Shown here one piece after another: positions 8,371 through 15,694 of a stretch of 64,000 nucleotides of DNA. Within the stretch, counting starts at the first letter, position 1. Each line of letters opens with the position of its first letter. The stretch comes from an uncultured bacterium (GTDB lineage Bacteria; Chloroflexota; Anaerolineae; J036; Brachytrichaceae): positions 1 to 64,000 of the forward strand of contig CAIXPS010000316.1 in the NCBI GenBank assembly GCA_903921365.1, given 5' to 3'. The notes beneath the pieces are model-generated. The model had not been told where the DNA came from and did not search any database. It saw only the letters and a program-made list of their open reading frames with translations. The position numbers and the translations under genes are program-made.

Positions 8371-9408
8371 ATGCACCTGCGAAGTTGGCTCATCTGGGTC
8401 GCGAGCATTGCGGCAGTGACACTCACTACCCGCAATCCCCTGTACCTCGCGCTAACGCTCATGATCGTGCAGATCGTCAGCACGCAGGTCGCCAAGGCCA
8501 ACGGGGGCGCCGCGCCGACCTGGTGGTTGCGCTTCGGTGTGTTTGTTGTGCCGATCTCCGCTCTGTTCAACGCGATCAGTGTGCATTTCGGCGATACGAT
8601 ATTGTTCACCATCCCCGGCGCTATCCCGCTGATCAGCGGCATCGTGACGCTTGAGGCGCTCGCGTATGGCGCACTCAACGGCGCTCTCATCACCGTCGTC
8701 ATCGCCGTGTTCGCGGTGTTCAACCTCGCCATTCCCGCCTATCAGCTCGTGCGCAGCACGCCACGCACCTTCCAGTCGATGGGAATTACCGTCGGGATTG
8801 CGTTGTCATTCATTCCGCAGACAGCGCGACGACTCAAGGAAGTGCGCGAGGCCCAGTCTGTGCGCGGCCACCGGGTGCGCGGCCTGCGCGACTGGTTGCC
8901 GTTGTGGTTGCCGCTGCTGATTGGCGGCCTGGAGCAATCCACGCAGCTCTCGGAAGCGATGGTCGCGCGTGGGTTCGGCGCCATCCAGGATCGCACTACG
9001 TCGTTGCGAACCCGCGCGCTATTCGCTGCGGGACTGTGTTTGGTGCTTATTGGCTGGTTGATCGGATTTGTCGTTCGCGACATCGGCGCCGCCAGCACCG
9101 TGTTGATGCTGCTTGGTGCTCTGCTCGTCTTCGCCGGCTTGTGGTTCAGTGGGCGCGCCGTTCCGCACAGCGTCTACAACCCGCAGCATTTTACGGTCAT
9201 CGATGGCCTGTGCGCCGTCAGCAGCATCGTGATCGCGGTATTGTTGCTTGTGCCCAACCCAATCATCTCGCAGCAGTCTCTACTCTACTACCCATACCCG
9301 CATTTGACTGCCCCGCTTTTCGACCCCATCGCCGGCCTCTTGATGCTGCTGTGGCTGCTCCCACTCATCGCATTACAACCAGCCGCACATAGCCAGAAAG
9401 ATCTTTAG
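8371..9408 (+). CDS. ecfT: ECF transporter transmembrane (T) subunit
   Basis: This 345-residue membrane protein is an EcfT (CbiQ-like) subunit, which couples ATP hydrolysis to the S component. The two coupling motifs are visible: SVRGHRVRG (163-171, the first motif, with V in place of the usual A) and AMVARGFG (196-203). The RDWLPLWLPLLIGGLEQSTQ segment between them is characteristic. It is the last gene of the riboswitch-controlled unit. No ECF ATPase gene lies in this window, so the energising subunits must be encoded elsewhere or shared with other ECF transporters. Confidence 0.88.
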   Translation: MHLRSWLIWVASIAAVTLTTRNPLYLALTLMIVQIVSTQVAKANGGAAPTWWLRFGVFVVPISALFNAISVHFGDTILFTIPGAIPLISGIVTLEALAYGALNGALITVVIAVFAVFNLAIPAYQLVRSTPRTFQSMGITVGIALSFIPQTARRLKEVREAQSVRGHRVRGLRDWLPLWLPLLIGGLEQSTQLSEAMVARGFGAIQDRTTSLRTRALFAAGLCLVLIGWLIGFVVRDIGAASTVLMLLGALLVFAGLWFSGRAVPHSVYNPQHFTVIDGLCAVSSIVIAVLLLVPNPIISQQSLLYYPYPHLTAPLFDPIAGLLMLLWLLPLIALQPAAHSQKDL

Positions 9409-9447
9409 CGCAATTCCCGGAACCATGCAAAATCGCATCGAAACCTT

Positions 9448-9463
9448 GTAGTCGAAGAATGCG
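9448..9463. repeat. Short repeat shared with 15538-15553
   Basis: The 16 bases GTAGTCGAAGAATGCG are identical to the start of a hairpin at 15538. A loosely matching reverse arm (ACTTCAACTGC) follows about 25 bases later, so both copies could form a similar stem. This lies in the otherwise featureless gap after ecfT. Confidence 0.5.
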
Positions 9464-9527
9464 GTCGCGTAACGCAAGTGCACACTTCAACTGCTTGCCG
9501 CACAACCCATATTAGAGACGCGGGACT

Positions 9528-10478
9528 TTAGCGCATCCACGGCAGGTGATCGAGATCCACATTGCCCCCGGAGAGAATCAAACCAATCCTGAGTCCCCTG
9601 ACCTCCAATCTCCCCGACAAAACTGCCGCCAGCGGCACTGCCCCTGAGGGTTCGACAACGAGCTTCATGCGTTCCCACAGCTTTCGCGTCGCATCAATTA
9701 TTTCATCCTCACTCACCGTCACGATCTGCGACACATGCTTCTGAATAATCGGGAACGTCTTATCGCCCAGTGAGGTGCGCAAGCCGTCCGCGATGGTCTC
9801 GGTGTGTCCGAGCGGGATAATCCGACCCGCCTGCAACGACCGCCATGCGTCGTCTGCGAGTTCGGGCTCCGCCGCGATCACACGCGTCGCGGGTGATACC
9901 GCCGCAACGGTCAGCGCCGTCCCACTCAACAACCCGCCTCCTCCGACTGGCGCGATAACCACATCCAGACTGGCAATGTCTTCACACAGTTCCAGCGCCG
10001 CCGTGCCCTGGCCTGCGATGACGCGATAATCGTTATAGGGATGAACCACTTCGGCGCCGCTGCGCGCGACAATCGCCCTCAACCCTTCTTCGCGCGCCAG
10101 CAATGTAGGCTCGCACAGCGTAATCTCACCACCATAACCCTCAACCGCCTTGCGCTTAATCTCCGGCGCGTTCTGGGGCATGACCACATAGGCCTTGATC
10201 CCGCGCAATCGCGCAGCCAGCGCGAGCGCCGCCGCGTGATTGCCCGATGAATGCGTGGCCACGCCGTTTGCGGCTTCAGCATCTGTCAGTGAGAATACCG
10301 CGTTAGTCGCCCCGCGAATCTTGAATGCGCCAACCTTTTGTAAATTCTCACACTTAAAGAACAACTCGGCGCCGCACATGTCATTCAGCGCAGTGCAGGT
10401 CAACACCGGCGTGCGGTGAATAAACGACCGAATACGCTCGGCAGCCTCCCGGATATCGCGAATAGTGGGTTCTTCCAT
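9528..10478 (-). CDS. Threonine dehydratase / serine racemase-like PLP enzyme
   Basis: This is a 316-residue fold-type II PLP enzyme of the threonine ammonia-lyase / serine racemase group. The PLP lysine lies in FKIRGA (about residues 53-58). The substrate loop SSGNHAAAL follows, and the phosphate-binding GGGGLLSG is at about 178-185. It lacks the C-terminal ACT-like regulatory domain of biosynthetic IlvA, so a catabolic TdcB-like or racemase-like role is more likely. Its start overlaps the stop of the upstream membrane protein gene (TGATG), so the pair should be translationally coupled. Which hydroxy-amino acid it prefers cannot be told. Confidence 0.88.
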   Translation of the reverse strand: MEEPTIRDIREAAERIRSFIHRTPVLTCTALNDMCGAELFFKCENLQKVGAFKIRGATNAVFSLTDAEAANGVATHSSGNHAAALALAARLRGIKAYVVMPQNAPEIKRKAVEGYGGEITLCEPTLLAREEGLRAIVARSGAEVVHPYNDYRVIAGQGTAALELCEDIASLDVVIAPVGGGGLLSGTALTVAAVSPATRVIAAEPELADDAWRSLQAGRIIPLGHTETIADGLRTSLGDKTFPIIQKHVSQIVTVSEDEIIDATRKLWERMKLVVEPSGAVPLAAVLSGRLEVRGLRIGLILSGGNVDLDHLPWMR

Positions 10479-11143
10479 CAGCGCAAACCGCCCGGTGGTG
10501 TCAATGGCGGCTTGGTCGGTGGCGGTTGTGGCGCCGGTTGTTGCGGCGTCGTCACCGGCGGAATTTCTGGGACTGGATCGGGCTGTGGCGGTGCCGCTGG
10601 GAACGGCCTTTCAAAGATCGGCTCCAGCAGGCTAAGCAGCGTCGAGATGATGATTGCGCCAAAGCTGGCGATGATCGGCGCTCCATTCCCGACAACGTAC
10701 GGATTCCCCGGCACCGCCAATGCCCACACCATAAACGCGACGGTCGCAGCAGACATTTTCCACCACGGCATCTCGCGCGCCTTCGGAAGGACGGGCAGCC
10801 CGTCCGACGCCCGTTTGCTCGCATACATCAGCACCAGCAACAGCGGCGTTAATGCTGTAAAGCCCCAGTACAACAGACGCGCGTCGATGAACGGCATCGC
10901 GGTTTGCAACGACTGGGTCGTGGACGATGCGGCCACATACAGCGTGACGATCTCGGTGGGGATGTACTTCACCAGCGCATTGAGCGTGATGGCAACTTGA
11001 TTGTCCTGAATGCCCGACGCGGCCGCGATCTGCCTCGCATGCGCCTCGCTCGGAATGGAAAGATCGAGCCCCTTTGAGATGGGTTGCGGTTGTGTGCTGT
11101 GCCACCGCCTCAGTTCGTCATTTGTGATTGAGTTAATACTCAT
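10478..11143 (-). CDS. Hypothetical membrane protein with proline-rich C-terminus
   Basis: I do not recognise this 221-residue protein. It has a polar N-terminal third, about four hydrophobic segments (near 60-75, 88-105, 125-145 and 152-172) and a Pro-rich tail (about 180-221) with many PP and PQP units. The ATG at 11143 has a good AGGAG ribosome site 10 bases upstream. An upstream extension of 23 codons is open but starts in a structured intergenic region. The stop overlaps the dehydratase start. A Pro-rich cytoplasmic tail could serve protein contacts, but this is only inference. Confidence 0.7.
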   Translation of the reverse strand: MSINSITNDELRRWHSTQPQPISKGLDLSIPSEAHARQIAAASGIQDNQVAITLNALVKYIPTEIVTLYVAASSTTQSLQTAMPFIDARLLYWGFTALTPLLLVLMYASKRASDGLPVLPKAREMPWWKMSAATVAFMVWALAVPGNPYVVGNGAPIIASFGAIIISTLLSLLEPIFERPFPAAPPQPDPVPEIPPVTTPQQPAPQPPPTKPPLTPPGGLR

Positions 11144-11230
11144 CGCTGCCGTCTCCTGTCTTGTGGGATACCGATTGCCGCCAATCCTACAGCCTGTTAT
11201 ACCGCGTTTCACGGGCGTATGCGTGCGCGG

Positions 11231-11289
11231 GAAATAGAAATCTCCCAGCTATCGACCCATACGGGGCAATGCCGGGAGATTTCTATTTC
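11231..11289. repeat. Perfect 16-bp inverted repeat
   Basis: GAAATAGAAATCTCCC (11231-11246) is repeated exactly in inverted form at 11274-11289 with a 27-base loop. The arms are AT-rich against a GC-rich background. It sits between the osmC-like stop and the next minus-strand gene and could act as a terminator or RNA-processing element for either strand. It has no clear T-run. Confidence 0.7.
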
Positions 11290-11330
11290 ATCAATCGTTA
11301 CTGCATTCCTGCCGGAAACGGAGAACCCGC

Positions 11331-11750
11331 CTACGCCACAAGCTTCGCCGTGAGTTTGATCTCCACCGCCGCGAGCGCCTTGGAAACCGGGCAGCCAGCT
11401 TTGGCCGCTTCGCTCTTCTCGATAAACAATGCCTCACTCACCCCGGGCACCTCTGCCTCGCAATTCAACTCGATCAAGCTGATCGTCGGGCCAGCCGTGA
11501 GATGCACCGTCGCCGTTGTGCGGACGCGCGCCGGCGGAAACCCGGCAGCCGTGAGCACCGCCGACAGGAACATCGAGTAGCAGCCGGCGTGCGCCGCCCC
11601 GATCAACTCCTCTGGGTTTGTGCCTTCGCCCGTCTCGAACCGCGATGCATACGTGAACGGGCCATCATAGGCGCCCTTCCCGATCCGCATCGTCCCCTTG
11701 CCTTCCTTCAAATTACCCAACCACGTCGCTTCAGATGTGCGTACAGCCAT
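11331..11750 (-). CDS. OsmC family peroxiredoxin-like protein
   Basis: This 139-residue protein belongs to the OsmC/Ohr family of thiol-dependent hydroperoxide reductases. The two redox cysteines are C57 (AAHAGCYSM) and C120 (AGCPVSKAL), in the usual spacing, and NPEELIGAAHAGC is a family signature. The ATG at 11750 is preferred because AGGTGG lies 8 bases before it. A GTG four codons upstream overlaps that ribosome site and is unlikely. It is an OsmC subtype rather than Ohr. It detoxifies organic peroxides in the cytoplasm. It appears to be monocistronic. Confidence 0.9.
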   Translation of the reverse strand: MAVRTSEATWLGNLKEGKGTMRIGKGAYDGPFTYASRFETGEGTNPEELIGAAHAGCYSMFLSAVLTAAGFPPARVRTTATVHLTAGPTISLIELNCEAEVPGVSEALFIEKSEAAKAGCPVSKALAAVEIKLTAKLVA

Positions 11751-11979
11751 TTGTTTTTCCACCTATTCACTTAGAATAACGTATCGTCACGAACACCACA
11801 AGTTTAACGCAGGACTTGCGTCTACTTCCGCAGCCAGTAAAAAAATCGCATCCAGCGCTGCGCCGCGCGCATGCAAATAAGTCTTTCCCCGCAAAATGCA
11901 AAACGGGACTAAAACAGTACTTCAGTGACTGCGTTAACGCAGGTCGAGATGCAGATCGAGATGCAGAAAGGAATTAGCA

Positions 11980-12552
11980 ATGAAGATCGTGATGATATCA
12001 GGCAGCCGCAATCTGAGTGGCCAGACGGCGCGCGCGGCCAATGCGCTTTTGGATGGTGTAAGTAATGCGGGATGCGATGTCGAGTCGATATTCCTCCCGA
12101 CGCTGGAACTGGATCGTTGCAGCCAGTGTGAGGATAACGGCTGGGGCATATGCCGCAAGGAAGGCATCTGCATCATCGAGGACGACTTTGCGTCAGTAGT
12201 GAAAAAAGTGCGCGAGGCCGACGCAGCCGTGTTTGCAACACCGTCGTACTATGGCGACCTGAGCGAAAGCATGCGGGCGTTCATGGATCGGCTGCGCCGC
12301 ATCTGCGTGGTGTCGGATGGTCGCATCGGCATCCAGGACAAGCCGGTCATGGGCGTGTGCGTCGCGGGCGGCGGCGGCGGTGGCGCGCTGGCCTGTTGCC
12401 TCAGCCTCGAGAAGGTGATGAACGCCTGTGGTTTCGATGTGCTGGACATGGTTCCTGTGAAACGGCAAAACCTGAAAGCGAAACTCAACAACCTGCGGTT
12501 AAACGGCGCCTGGCTCGCAACCGCAGCCAAGATGAAACCAACGGTGCAATAA
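11980..12552 (+). CDS. NAD(P)H-dependent FMN reductase / iron-sulfur flavoprotein family
   Basis: This 190-residue flavodoxin-fold protein begins with the phosphate-binding MISGSRNLSGQTARA (5-19). It has a cysteine-containing segment CSQCEDNGWGICRKEGIC (47-64) typical of iron-sulfur flavoproteins (Isf type) and NADPH-dependent FMN reductase relatives. The PSYYGDLSESM motif (about 88-98) contacts the flavin. The ATG follows AAAGGA. Just upstream are two copies of a 12-base unit ending GAGATGCAG. The next gene starts directly after its stop, so they form an operon. The electron partner and substrate are unknown. Confidence 0.82.
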   Translation: MKIVMISGSRNLSGQTARAANALLDGVSNAGCDVESIFLPTLELDRCSQCEDNGWGICRKEGICIIEDDFASVVKKVREADAAVFATPSYYGDLSESMRAFMDRLRRICVVSDGRIGIQDKPVMGVCVAGGGGGGALACCLSLEKVMNACGFDVLDMVPVKRQNLKAKLNNLRLNGAWLATAAKMKPTVQ

Positions 12553-13377
12553 ATGACGCTACACCCAATCCTTCTATCGTCCTTAGAGAGTCTGCGTAAA
12601 CGTTTCGAAGCCAATGAGCGCTGTGTCGGCATGTACATGTGGGGCTCGATCGCCAATGGAACCGCCGACGATTGGTCAGACATCGACGTCGCCGCCGTAA
12701 TGCGGGACGGCGATTATGAAGCCGTTAAAGCCGAGATGCCGGCCATCTGCGGCGCCGATTGCGGGCGAATCGTTGCCTGGCTGCCGGAAGGCGAAGCCAG
12801 CGAGTTCGTCAACGACGCCTTCCTGTTCCAAGTCGAAGACCGGCTGCACCTGTACGACTTCACGATTATGAGCGCCGGGTTTCTGGAACGCACAGGCTGG
12901 GTTCGACCGCTGCAAGTGTTGTTCGATAAAACCGGCGCGCTGGCGCGTGCGGCGCAACGCGGAGCGCCTGCGGTCGCGCCGCTCGACCCGGTTGAACTGC
13001 TCCACCAGATCCGCAACTACTGGGTGTACAGCTACTTGAATGGCAAGTACTACAAACGCCGCGACCAGTATAAGATGCTGTACGTTCAAGGTGTAATCTT
13101 CCAGATGCACATGAAGATCCTGCGGTTCTCCCACCCTGAAGCCGAATGGACGTGGTGGGCGCGCGACATTCACAGCCTGTCACACGACCTTCAGCACGAG
13201 CTTCTGGTGTACTTCGGCGCAGTTCAACCCGATGACCTCTGTGGCGCGCTCAAGACTGAACTCGCCCTGTTCTCGCGCGATGCGCAGGCGGCCTGTGCGC
13301 AGTGGAATGTGCCCTACCCGACCGACATCGAAACCAGCGTCCGCGCTCATCTGACTTTCATGGGCGTCCTGCGCTGA
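12553..13377 (+). CDS. Nucleotidyltransferase-fold protein
   Basis: This 274-residue protein has an N-terminal minimal nucleotidyltransferase domain. The motif GSIANGTADDWSDID (31-45) supplies the GS and D-x-D residues that bind metal and NTP. The rest is helical with a C-terminal region similar to aminoglycoside nucleotidyltransferase-type accessory domains. The start codon follows the stop of the flavoprotein gene without a gap. It may adenylylate a small molecule or protein, but the substrate is not evident. No antitoxin-like HEPN partner is adjacent, which argues against a MNT/HEPN toxin pair. Confidence 0.75.
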   Translation: MTLHPILLSSLESLRKRFEANERCVGMYMWGSIANGTADDWSDIDVAAVMRDGDYEAVKAEMPAICGADCGRIVAWLPEGEASEFVNDAFLFQVEDRLHLYDFTIMSAGFLERTGWVRPLQVLFDKTGALARAAQRGAPAVAPLDPVELLHQIRNYWVYSYLNGKYYKRRDQYKMLYVQGVIFQMHMKILRFSHPEAEWTWWARDIHSLSHDLQHELLVYFGAVQPDDLCGALKTELALFSRDAQAACAQWNVPYPTDIETSVRAHLTFMGVLR

Positions 13378-13389
13378 CATCACACTCAC

Positions 13390-14313
13390 ATGGCGCTCAC
13401 GATTTTCGTCACCATCATCCTGCCCATTTTCGCCCTGATTGGCGTGGGCGTCGCGATGGATCGGTTCTTTACACTGGATCAGGCGACGCTGTCCAAGTTG
13501 AATTTCTATGTCTTCGTCCCGGCGCTGATCTTCATCAAAACGCTGGACGCCAAACTCTCGCCCGCGCTGTTTGGCACAGTGGCGTTGTTCAGCGCCTTGC
13601 ACATGGTCGTGATGTTCGCCATTGGGTGGAGCACGTTTGGACTGTCGGCGTTCCGGCGTAATCGTCCGGTGTTGTCGCTCGCGTCGGTATTGTCCAACGC
13701 CGGCAATTACGGCATCCCGCTGGCGTCGCTCGCATTCGGAGCTCTCGGCGCCAGCGCAATGGCGATCGTGGTGCTGGTAACCAACTTTGTCACGTTCACG
13801 GCCGGGCTGATGGTCATGGACTCCGGGCGGTCGCACTGGAAAGATGTGGTCGTGGGTTTCCTGAAAGTGCCAGTGGTGTGGGCAACAGTCGCCGCACTGC
13901 TCCTCATCACATTAAAAATCGACCTGCCCAAACCCATCCGCGACCCGCTCACCTATCTGTCCGACGGCCTGATCCCGGTCGCGCTCATCACGCTCGGCAT
14001 CCAGCTTTCGCGCAGCCGCCTGAGCGCGCAACTCGGCGCGGTCTCCCTTGTGACGTTTATACGGCTGATCGTTTCACCCGTTGTGGCTCTGGTGATGGTC
14101 GCGGTCTGGTCGGCTGTGGCGCCGGGATCGATTGCCCAGGTGGCGCCTGTGCTGGTCATCGCTGCCGGGATGCCGGTGGCTGTCAACGTCGTTGTGCTGT
14201 CGATGGAGTACAAGCGCGACTTTGGGCTGGCCTCGCAGATCATTTTCGCCACGACTTTGTTGAGCGCGTTAACATTGACGGCGTGGTTGCTGATCGTGCA
14301 ATCGTATCGTTGA
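13390..14313 (+). CDS. AEC (auxin efflux carrier) family transporter
   Basis: This 307-residue membrane protein of the AEC family has about ten helices. The N-terminal ILPIFALIGVGVAMDRF and the NAGNYGIPLASLAFG motif (about residues 103-117) are typical. The second half repeats the pattern with the VIAAGMPVAVNVVVLS segment. Bacterial members move organic acids such as malate or other small anions, usually by facilitated transport. It follows the nucleotidyltransferase gene by 12 bases. A tetranucleotide-type tandem repeat begins directly after its stop. Confidence 0.85.
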   Translation: MALTIFVTIILPIFALIGVGVAMDRFFTLDQATLSKLNFYVFVPALIFIKTLDAKLSPALFGTVALFSALHMVVMFAIGWSTFGLSAFRRNRPVLSLASVLSNAGNYGIPLASLAFGALGASAMAIVVLVTNFVTFTAGLMVMDSGRSHWKDVVVGFLKVPVVWATVAALLLITLKIDLPKPIRDPLTYLSDGLIPVALITLGIQLSRSRLSAQLGAVSLVTFIRLIVSPVVALVMVAVWSAVAPGSIAQVAPVLVIAAGMPVAVNVVVLSMEYKRDFGLASQIIFATTLLSALTLTAWLLIVQSYR

Positions 14314-14314
14314 A

Positions 14315-14377
14315 ATGATTGATTGATTGATTGATTGGTAGATTGATAGATTGATAGATTGATAGATTGATAGATTG
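14315..14377. repeat. Simple tandem repeat upstream of the aldo/keto reductase
   Basis: About five GATT units (14317-14336) run into four or more GATAGATT units (14338-14377). The tract ends immediately before the GAGGTG ribosome site of the next gene. It spans nearly the whole intergenic region. Such tracts change copy number by slippage. Confidence 0.9.
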
Positions 14378-14386
14378 AGGTGTGAC

Positions 14387-15382
14387 ATGCAGTATCGATA
14401 TCTCGGTGACACAGGCGTGCAGGTCTCTGCGTTGTGCATGGGCACGATGACGTTCGGGCGCGAAGCCGACCGCCCCACTGCTGCTCAGCTCTATGCGCGT
14501 TGTCGCGACGCCGGCATCAACTTCTTCGACTGCGCCAATGTCTACGCGGGCGGCGACTCGGAGCGCATCCTGGGCGAATTGATCACGGGTCATCGCGACG
14601 AAGTGGTCATCACCAGCAAGGTATTCGGGCAGATGGGAACCGACCGTAACGCGCGCGGCAACTCGCGACGCAACATCACGAGCGCTGTCGAAACCAGCTT
14701 ACGCCGCCTGAAAACCGATCGATTGGATGTGTACTTCCTGCATGGTTTCGATGCTGCCACGCCGCTCGAAGAAACGCTCCACGCACTGGACGACCTGGTC
14801 ACGCAAGGCAAATGCCTGTACATCGGCGCGAGCAACTTCGCCGCATGGCAGGTGATGAAGGCGCTTGGTCTCTCAGCACAGCATGGCTGGAGCCGCTTCA
14901 AGATTATCCAGCCAATGTACAACCTCGTGAAGCGCCAGGCCGAAGTCGAACTGTTGCCGCTGGCGCAAGCGGAGAAGATCGGCGTGATCTCGTACAGCCC
15001 GCTGGGCGGCGGATTACTCACCGGTAAATACGGTGAAAGCGCAACTGCGAGTGGGCGCTTCGCCGAAAGCACAAACTATGCCAAGCGCTATGGCGAGGGC
15101 TGGATGCACCAGACGGCGCAGGACTTCGCCGCATTCGCAACGGCGCATGGGCACCGGCCGGCCGCGCTGGCAGTGGCGTGGGTCGCGGCGCATCCGGGGA
15201 TTACGGCGCCGATCATCGGCGCGCGCAACCTTGCCCAACTCGAGGACTCGCTGGGAGCGCTGAACGTGCCGATGACTCCCGATCTTTACGCAGAGGTGTC
15301 GGCATTGACCCCACAGCCTCCTCCCGCGACGGATCGGACAGAAGAAGCGCGCCCCGCGCCGCGATTGCAGCAATGGCCGTAA
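14387..15382 (+). CDS. Aldo/keto reductase
   Basis: This is a 331-residue NAD(P)H-dependent aldo/keto reductase of the bacterial YajO / potassium-channel-beta-like group. The catalytic tetrad is visible: D in FFDCANVYAGG, the Tyr of the same motif, K in VITSKV and H in YFLHGFD. The cofactor region GVISYSPLGGGLLTGKYG is also present. ATG at 14387 has GAGGTG 5 bases upstream. A TTG in the repeat tract four codons earlier is rejected. The tandem repeat just upstream might alter the spacing of promoter and gene. The substrate is unknown. Confidence 0.9.
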   Translation: MQYRYLGDTGVQVSALCMGTMTFGREADRPTAAQLYARCRDAGINFFDCANVYAGGDSERILGELITGHRDEVVITSKVFGQMGTDRNARGNSRRNITSAVETSLRRLKTDRLDVYFLHGFDAATPLEETLHALDDLVTQGKCLYIGASNFAAWQVMKALGLSAQHGWSRFKIIQPMYNLVKRQAEVELLPLAQAEKIGVISYSPLGGGLLTGKYGESATASGRFAESTNYAKRYGEGWMHQTAQDFAAFATAHGHRPAALAVAWVAAHPGITAPIIGARNLAQLEDSLGALNVPMTPDLYAEVSALTPQPPPATDRTEEARPAPRLQQWP

Positions 15383-15490
15383 ACCTGACACCACTAAAAC
15401 TCAGGCGTTTACCGAAAATATCGCTGGTACCCAAGGTCACGAACCACCACCCATCTCCAATCGAACCGAACTGAAAGCATTCTGAGCGGA

Positions 15491-15590
15491 GGGCGGCCAG
15501 GGGATCGCACGGTAACGATAAGACGTTGTGGCCGCCCGTAGTCGAAGAATGCGTGCGCAATTCACCGCCAGGTGCGTGCCCTTCGACTAC
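15491..15590. repeat. Paired inverted repeats in a 312-base gene-free stretch
   Basis: Two stems lie side by side. GGGCGGCCA (15491-15499) pairs with TGGCCGCCC (15529-15537). GTAGTCGAAG (15538-15547) pairs with CTTCGACTAC (15581-15590). The first 16 bases of the second stem recur at 9448. The rest of 15383-15694 holds nothing I can assign. Confidence 0.6.
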
Positions 15591-15694
15591 ACGGCACGCT
15601 AATGCGTATTGGATCGATTAAAGCTCGTAACGCGCGCCGTACCGCTCAGCGTGCTCTTCTTAAAAGTTAATATCACAAGAGACGCACGTCGGGT

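Noticed and set aside
14315-14377. Tandem repeat as a possible CRISPR array
   Set aside because: Units are only 4-8 bases with no spacers; it is a simple sequence repeat.
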